DNA of 38,545 bases from the IMG/VR virus record IMGVR_UViG_3300017733_000014, positions 1 to 38,545 of that record; one strand, written 5' to 3'. Shown here in pieces: positions 34,669-38,545 of this stretch (positions within the stretch are counted from its first letter, which is position 1; each line of letters begins with the position of its first letter). The DNA is from a virus. The position numbers were made by a program, and so were the translations under genes. Below the pieces are notes generated by a model. That model was not told the origin of the DNA. It saw only the letters and a program-made list of their open reading frames with translations, and made no database searches.

Positions 34669-35433
34669 ATGAAATTAACAGCAGAACAAATAGTACAGAA
34701 TTATAACGATCTTTTACAAATTATAAAAGACAACTTCGAAGGCGAAAGAAAAGAAAAACTTCTAGCAATGTATACAGATTTAGAAGATAGAATATCTTTA
34801 CAACCAGCTTCTAGTTTTGATCATTATCATAATGCATTTGAAGGTGGATATGTTGATCATGTATTACGAGTAGTTAAATGTGCAAAACAAGTATACAACC
34901 TTTGGAGAGGTATGGGAGCAGATATGTCTGGTTATACCGAAGAAGAATTAATTTTTGTTGCATTGAATCATGATATAGGTAAAATGGGATTTCCAGGAGA
35001 AGGTAATGAAGTATATATTCCTAATGATTCTGAGTGGCATAGAAAGAATCAAGGAAAGATGTATAAGATTAATCCTAACAACCCTTTTAGCCTCGTAAAT
35101 GACCTATCTATATGGTTATTGCAACATTATAACATTAGCATCACTTGGAACGAAATGTTAGGTATAAAATTAACAGATGGGTTATATGATGAAAGTAATA
35201 AACCTTACTTTATGTCAAGAACAGCAGATTCAAAATTGAAAACTAATTTAGGATATGTAATGCATCAAGCAGATGCAATGGCAGCTAGAATTGAATTTGA
35301 AATGTGGTATAAAAATAAACCAGCAGTTGTTGCTCCTGTAAAGAAACAATATCCAAAAAAAGGTTTATCTGACCCATCAACTAAAATTAACGCATCAAAA
35401 ATGTTTGATGACTTATTCGGAGAAAATAAATGA
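34669..35433 (+). CDS. HD-domain phosphohydrolase-like protein
   Basis: 254 residues. HD motifs: His64 in G-G-Y-V-D-H-V-L-R-V, and H101-D102 in A-L-N-H-D-I-G-K-M-G. A later D-A-M-A-A-R-I could supply the last Asp. HD enzymes hydrolyse phosphate esters such as nucleotides or (p)ppGpp; the substrate is not clear. It starts two bases after clpP, so the two are probably co-expressed. Confidence 0.68.
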   Translation: MKLTAEQIVQNYNDLLQIIKDNFEGERKEKLLAMYTDLEDRISLQPASSFDHYHNAFEGGYVDHVLRVVKCAKQVYNLWRGMGADMSGYTEEELIFVALNHDIGKMGFPGEGNEVYIPNDSEWHRKNQGKMYKINPNNPFSLVNDLSIWLLQHYNISITWNEMLGIKLTDGLYDESNKPYFMSRTADSKLKTNLGYVMHQADAMAARIEFEMWYKNKPAVVAPVKKQYPKKGLSDPSTKINASKMFDDLFGENK

Positions 35434-35714
35434 TAACAGCAATAGTAATCTTATCAGTAGCAGTTTTAATTTCAATATTCGTCAATATTAATCAGTTACG
35501 TAAACAAGAAAATTTATCTGATTATATTGAAGAGTTAGAAAAATCTAATACTGAATATTATACATTTTTTAGTACGTTGAAAACACGTATTGGAGAATCT
35601 AATTCTAAACTTAGACAAATTGATAGAGTAGGATCATTTCAAGCAGATGATGAAACAGGTTTTATTTTTAAAGAGTTACAGAATATTATGGATGATCTAA
35701 ATAAGGGATTCTAA
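35430..35714 (+). CDS. Membrane-anchored coiled-coil protein
   Basis: 94 residues. N-terminal membrane helix (I-T-A-I-V-I-L-S-V-A-V-L-I-S-I-F-V) and a coiled coil to the end. ATGA overlap with the HD gene; the next gene starts at the following base. Function unknown. Confidence 0.5.
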   Translation: MITAIVILSVAVLISIFVNINQLRKQENLSDYIEELEKSNTEYYTFFSTLKTRIGESNSKLRQIDRVGSFQADDETGFIFKELQNIMDDLNKGF

Positions 35715-36482
35715 ATGAGTGCAGTAGATGATTTTTATAAATGGCTAGAAGAAGAACTAGCCGAGATTGAAGAAAATGGTCCTAGGAAGCGAAGAGGACG
35801 TAAACCAACTAAAAAACAATACTTCACATATATTAATGAGAAAGCTATTATTGCTTATAATAAAGAAGAAAGTTTTAGTAAAAGAAATAAAGTTTTTAGA
35901 GAACATATATATAAACCTTTCGATAAACTAGTTGAAAATATTTATTATACATTTCGTTTTAGTTATTTTGATGTGCCATATGAAGATATAAAAGCAGAAG
36001 TAGTTGCTTTCCTGACAGAAAAGATAGGTAAATTTACAGAAGGTAAAGGAAAGGCATTTTCATATTTTAGTATTATAGCAAAAAATTATCTTATTATTCA
36101 AAATAATGCTAATTATGCTAAGTTAAAACAACGTGCTTCGACAGATGTATTAGATGAAAGAAGAGATTTAGATGCAGAACAAAGATTATCTGATCATCAA
36201 GAATCGTTAAAAGATTTCACTAATTTATGGGTATCATATTATGATGAAAATTTAAATTCAATATTTTCAAATAAACGTGACATAGTAGTTGCTGATACAA
36301 TTTTAGAATTGTTTAGGATTAGAGAAAATATTGAAAACTTTAATAAGAAAGCACTTTATATCTTAATCAGAGAAAGAACCGGCCTAAAAACTCAAAATAT
36401 TACTAAGGTAGTTAATATTATGAAACGTGATTATGCTAAAATGTATTCAATTTTTAATAAAACCGGTAATCTAATACCTTAA
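35715..36482 (+). CDS. gp55-like late sigma factor
   Basis: 255 residues. The central part follows sigma region 2 in its gp55 form: V-P-Y-E-D-I-K-A-E-V-V-A-F-L-T-E-K-I (helix after the D-I/L-x-x-E core), then F-T-E-G-K-G-K-A-F-S-Y-F-S-I-I-A-K-N-Y-L (the F-D-P-x-K-G-x-x-F-x-Y-F-x-x-I promoter-melting element). The N terminus is acidic then basic (K-R-R-G-R-K-P-T-K-K). It lacks region 4, as gp55 does; gp55 recognises a short late -10 box and works with a sliding-clamp coactivator. T4 gp55 is shorter (185 residues). The late boxes in this window are the likely targets. Confidence 0.66.
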   Translation: MSAVDDFYKWLEEELAEIEENGPRKRRGRKPTKKQYFTYINEKAIIAYNKEESFSKRNKVFREHIYKPFDKLVENIYYTFRFSYFDVPYEDIKAEVVAFLTEKIGKFTEGKGKAFSYFSIIAKNYLIIQNNANYAKLKQRASTDVLDERRDLDAEQRLSDHQESLKDFTNLWVSYYDENLNSIFSNKRDIVVADTILELFRIRENIENFNKKALYILIRERTGLKTQNITKVVNIMKRDYAKMYSIFNKTGNLIP

Positions 36483-36505
36483 TTCTATAATAATATGTTA
36501 GCTTC

Positions 36506-36520
36506 TATATTTATATTAAA
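36506..36520 (+). promoter_or_regulatory. Putative late promoter (TATATTTATATTAAA)
   Basis: TATATTTATATTAAAGG before ATG 36530. It is right after the gp55-like gene and drives the baseplate genes. Confidence 0.58.
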
Positions 36521-36529
36521 GGCTAATAT

Positions 36530-36949
36530 ATGAACTCTGAATTCGAACTTTTCAACGGAACAAATTTTTCTGATCTGATGCGTGATATATATCATAATTC
36601 AAAAAAGAAGGCAAGACAAATCGATGCACTCATCAAAGAACTACAACCATTAATTACTAATGCCGGTGATGCAACTGTAATAGTACCCCTCATTAAAGAT
36701 TATCTAGAAGTATCTGTCAAAAATGATGATGCTTTAGTTAAGTTAGCAGCTGTTGTACAACGATTAGTTTCTGTATCAATGAAAGATGATGATGGAAATG
36801 AATATGGATTGACAGATGAAGAAAGAGCTCGTTTATTAGAAGAAGCTGAAAATGAAATAGATAATATTAAAAAGCAAGAACAGGAGAGTACAGATGATGT
36901 TAGCAGAAGTGATCGACATAAAAAGATCATTCAAGACCCAACAAGATAA
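36530..36949 (+). CDS. Hypothetical helical protein of the baseplate operon
   Basis: 139 residues. Helical, with D-L-M-R-D-I-Y-H-N-S-K-K-K-A-R-Q-I (about 15-31), which resembles the N-terminal helix of small T4-like structural and scaffold proteins, and an acidic C-terminal coil. It overlaps the hub gene by 56 bases and stands first after a late-type box. A structural or assembly role is inferred from context only. Confidence 0.5.
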   Translation: MNSEFELFNGTNFSDLMRDIYHNSKKKARQIDALIKELQPLITNAGDATVIVPLIKDYLEVSVKNDDALVKLAAVVQRLVSVSMKDDDGNEYGLTDEERARLLEEAENEIDNIKKQEQESTDDVSRSDRHKKIIQDPTR

Positions 36950-37895
36950 AGAAGGACGAGACTTACCATTAGGCACTATTGAAGTTAGATTTGGTGGAAT
37001 AGGAGGACCTCGTGAAGAAGTTCTTGCATATCCATTAAATAATGTTACTCAATATCCATTAATAGGTGAACATGTTTTTATTGTAATGGGACCATCATTT
37101 ACAGCTAATCAAGATATACCATCATCTGTATATTATTATGTTTCGGTTGTTAATATTCATGGCAATAAACACCTCAATCCATTACCGGATATGCATAAAC
37201 TTGATAGTGCAGGAAATGATGAAAATTATGGAGCTGGTGCTGGTCCTGTTGCAGAAGAAGATAATGAGTATAAGCCTGGAGAAAATTTTATTGAGTCAGA
37301 TCAAGTAAAAAATCATCAGCCATTTGAAGGTGATGTTATTATTGAAGGCCGTCATGGACATTCAATAAGATTTAGTCAAGGCATTGAAGGAGATACTGAT
37401 CAATACAATGAAAAGCCTTATTGGGAAGGAGCAGCTGGTAGTCCAATTTTATCAATATCAAATGGATTATTAAAACAAGGAGGCGCAAATAAATTTGTAA
37501 TTGAAAATCCAGATGATACAGATTGTTCAATATTTCTTTCTAGTAAAAAAGTTAAACAAAATAAATTAACGTTATCCCAAGGCATAGGTCCTGCAACGCC
37601 AATGGCTAGTTATGATTCTCCACAAGTTACAATAAATTCCGATCGATTAGTTTTTAATTCTAAGACAGATGAGATTATATTAACTGGTGCAGCAGATGTT
37701 ATTATTTCAACGCCAAGTTGGGCTGGAGAGATGAATACTATATTTACAGTATTAGATGAACTTGTAAATGCAGTTGATAGAGTATTTGCTGGATCATCAC
37801 AGTTTCCTACGCCAGCCGGAGGCCCAACACTAATTAATCCGGAAACAGGTAAACTTAAAGAATTAGTAAATACATTAAAACAATTAAAACAATAG
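36894..37895 (+). CDS. Baseplate hub OB-fold protein (gp5-like)
   Basis: 333 residues. The N terminus (L-A-E-V-I-D-I-K-R-S-F, then L-P-L-G-T-I-E-V-R-F-G-G-I-G-G-P, Y-P-L-I-G-E-H-V-F-I-V-M-G) has the OB-fold pattern of gp5/VgrG-type hub proteins. The middle shows G-R-H-G-H-S-I-R-F (about 153-161) and repeated strand motifs that could extend a beta-helix. There is no lysozyme domain, unlike T4 gp5. The start is ATG 36894 or 36897; both lie within the previous gene. Baseplate hub or spike base is the inferred role. Confidence 0.6.
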   Translation: MMLAEVIDIKRSFKTQQDKEGRDLPLGTIEVRFGGIGGPREEVLAYPLNNVTQYPLIGEHVFIVMGPSFTANQDIPSSVYYYVSVVNIHGNKHLNPLPDMHKLDSAGNDENYGAGAGPVAEEDNEYKPGENFIESDQVKNHQPFEGDVIIEGRHGHSIRFSQGIEGDTDQYNEKPYWEGAAGSPILSISNGLLKQGGANKFVIENPDDTDCSIFLSSKKVKQNKLTLSQGIGPATPMASYDSPQVTINSDRLVFNSKTDEIILTGAADVIISTPSWAGEMNTIFTVLDELVNAVDRVFAGSSQFPTPAGGPTLINPETGKLKELVNTLKQLKQ

Positions 37896-37904
37896 GAGAA
37901 TATT

Positions 37905-38135
37905 ATGCCACTATTACAACCAAATTTAGAAACAGCAATAAAGGCAGCTCTAGATAAAGCACAAACCAAAGATAGTCCAGAAGCGGGTAATGCATGTCTA
38001 GCTAGAGAGTTAGCTAAAGCTATTTATATATTTACGTCTGCAGCAACTGTTAATCCGGGACAAGTGACTGCCGGATCTTCTGTATCAGGTGGTCCTACAG
38101 TAGGGGTAACAACTACCCCCGGAACTCTATCATAA
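37905..38135 (+). CDS. Small hypothetical protein of the baseplate operon
   Basis: 76 residues with AGGAG (37895-37899). Helical N-terminal part (N-L-E-T-A-I-K-A-A-L-D-K-A) and a Gly/Thr/Ser/Val-rich tail (V-S-G-G-P-T-V-G-V-T-T-T-P-G). Located after the hub gene, so probably a baseplate component; no PAAR motif is seen. Confidence 0.5.
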   Translation: MPLLQPNLETAIKAALDKAQTKDSPEAGNACLARELAKAIYIFTSAATVNPGQVTAGSSVSGGPTVGVTTTPGTLS

Positions 38136-38136
38136 A

Positions 38137-38151
38137 CATATTTATATAAAA
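38137..38151 (+). promoter_or_regulatory. Putative late promoter (CATATTTATATAAAA)
   Basis: CATATTTATATAAAA followed by AAAGGGA and ATG 38168. A close match to the copies at 1453 and 28098. Confidence 0.58.
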
Positions 38152-38167
38152 ATAAAGGGAATATTAT

Positions 38168-38545
38168 ATGGAATCAAAATCATTTGTAAAATTGCTTCGA
38201 AAGGTTATAAGAGAAGAAGTTCGTGCAGCAGTTCGTACAGAAATAAAATCAGTATTAAATGAAAATACAACAGTTACTAAACATGAATCTGATTTACAAA
38301 AAATTGTAGGCGATACAAAAAAATATAAACCAAAAGCAAAAAAGAAATTTACTAAAAATAGTATGCTAAATGATATACTAAACGAAACAGCAACATCAGC
38401 TGATTTTAGTACAATGAGAGATGGTCCAGCTGTAATGCAACAAGAGTATCCTAGTATGGGTAATTATAAAGCAGAGATGGCAGAATCATTTGGCATGCAA
38501 AGAGAACCTGCTCCATTAGCAACCACCGGCATTAACGGTGAACCA
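38168..38545 (+). CDS. Virion-type protein with helix-E N terminus (3' end outside window)
   Basis: The first 126 residues of an open frame that runs off the window. The N terminus is a long basic amphipathic helix (F-V-K-L-L-R-K-V-I-R-E-E-V-R, then I-K-S-V-L-N-E at about 26-32), the longer tag form also seen at 19265 and 23976. A second segment S-M-L-N-D-I-L-N-E-T-A (about 65-75) repeats the short tag theme. I recall such I-I-K/R-E-E helices at the start of many marine T4-like phage virion proteins. A late-type box precedes it. Confidence 0.5.
   Translation, partial: MESKSFVKLLRKVIREEVRAAVRTEIKSVLNENTTVTKHESDLQKIVGDTKKYKPKAKKKFTKNSMLNDILNETATSADFSTMRDGPAVMQQEYPSMGNYKAEMAESFGMQREPAPLATTGINGEP

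Noticed and set aside
1-38545. Integrase, transposase or attachment sites marking a prophage or integrated element
   Set aside because: No recombinase gene, insertion sequence or terminal repeat is visible in this window; the gene set is that of a lytic phage.

Overview
The window is a 38.5 kb piece of a large, AT-rich, densely packed genome of a tailed phage. It looks like a lytic, distantly T4-like myovirus whose host is a member of the Bacteroidota, probably a flavobacterium. Phage markers are a gp55-like late sigma factor, a gp5-like baseplate hub OB protein, a phage ATP-dependent DNA ligase, UvsE/UVDE, a phage ClpP, an Hsp20, an anchored lytic transglycosylase, many ATGA/TAATG gene overlaps and dozens of very small genes. 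Host markers are eight near-identical promoters of the Bacteroidota housekeeping type (TTTG-N20-TATCTTTATA), a secreted protein with a type IX secretion sorting tail, a DUF4494-like protein and a Bacteroidota-type histone H1-like protein.

Layout. 1-1448: envelope genes (3' part of an outer-membrane barrel, a membrane/coiled-coil protein, a secreted thioredoxin-fold protein). 1453-5515: a late operon in which most genes start with the same short peptide (consensus M-I-K-L-K-N-I-L-N-E) followed by unrelated bodies; I read this as a head-packaging tag cleaved by the prohead protease. 5527-7826: host-type promoter, then ClpS-like adaptor, lytic transglycosylase, PTPS/QueD-like protein and a T9SS-tailed secreted protein. 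7838-8060: a circularly permuted (two-piece) tmRNA gene. 8079-9673: small zinc and HNH proteins and a DksA-like protein. 9680-13609: MoxR-like AAA+ ATPase, GIY-YIG-like protein and a metallopeptidase-VWA (CobT-like) protein. 13621-17587: a run of small genes, many membrane-bound, with a nucleotidyltransferase-like protein and a DUF6150-like repeat protein. 17588-18456: about 870 bases without a gene, rich in hairpins and short repeats, at a point where transcription converges. 18457-19046: the only minus-strand genes (a SWIM zinc finger protein and a small partner), driven by a reverse copy of the host-type promoter. 19265-24368: further proteins with a second kind of N-terminal helix-E tag, a DUF3008-like protein, tRNA-Arg(UCU) and the H1-like protein. 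24379-25276: a self-contained outer-membrane-barrel transcription unit. 25309-29719: small genes, a methyltransferase, Hsp20 and DUF2061. 29788-36482: DNA ligase, UvsE, a large membrane coiled-coil protein, ClpP, an HD hydrolase and the late sigma factor. 36506-38545: baseplate genes under late promoters.

How it fits together. Three upstream motifs suggest three expression classes: host-sigma promoters before takeover and metabolic genes; a second AT-rich class (TTACGA or ATATTTGAAA upstream boxes); and a late class (YATATTTATATWAAA about 20-30 bases before the ATG) in front of packaged and baseplate genes, presumably read with the gp55-like factor. The most striking theme is protein quality control: one phage segment carries its own permuted tmRNA (inferred tag ALTGEQVEMAMAA), a ClpP with a complete Ser-His-Asp triad, a ClpS-like adaptor with altered degron-pocket residues, a MoxR/VWA-metallopeptidase pair and an Hsp20. 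Functional statements are from motif recognition by eye; no database search was run.
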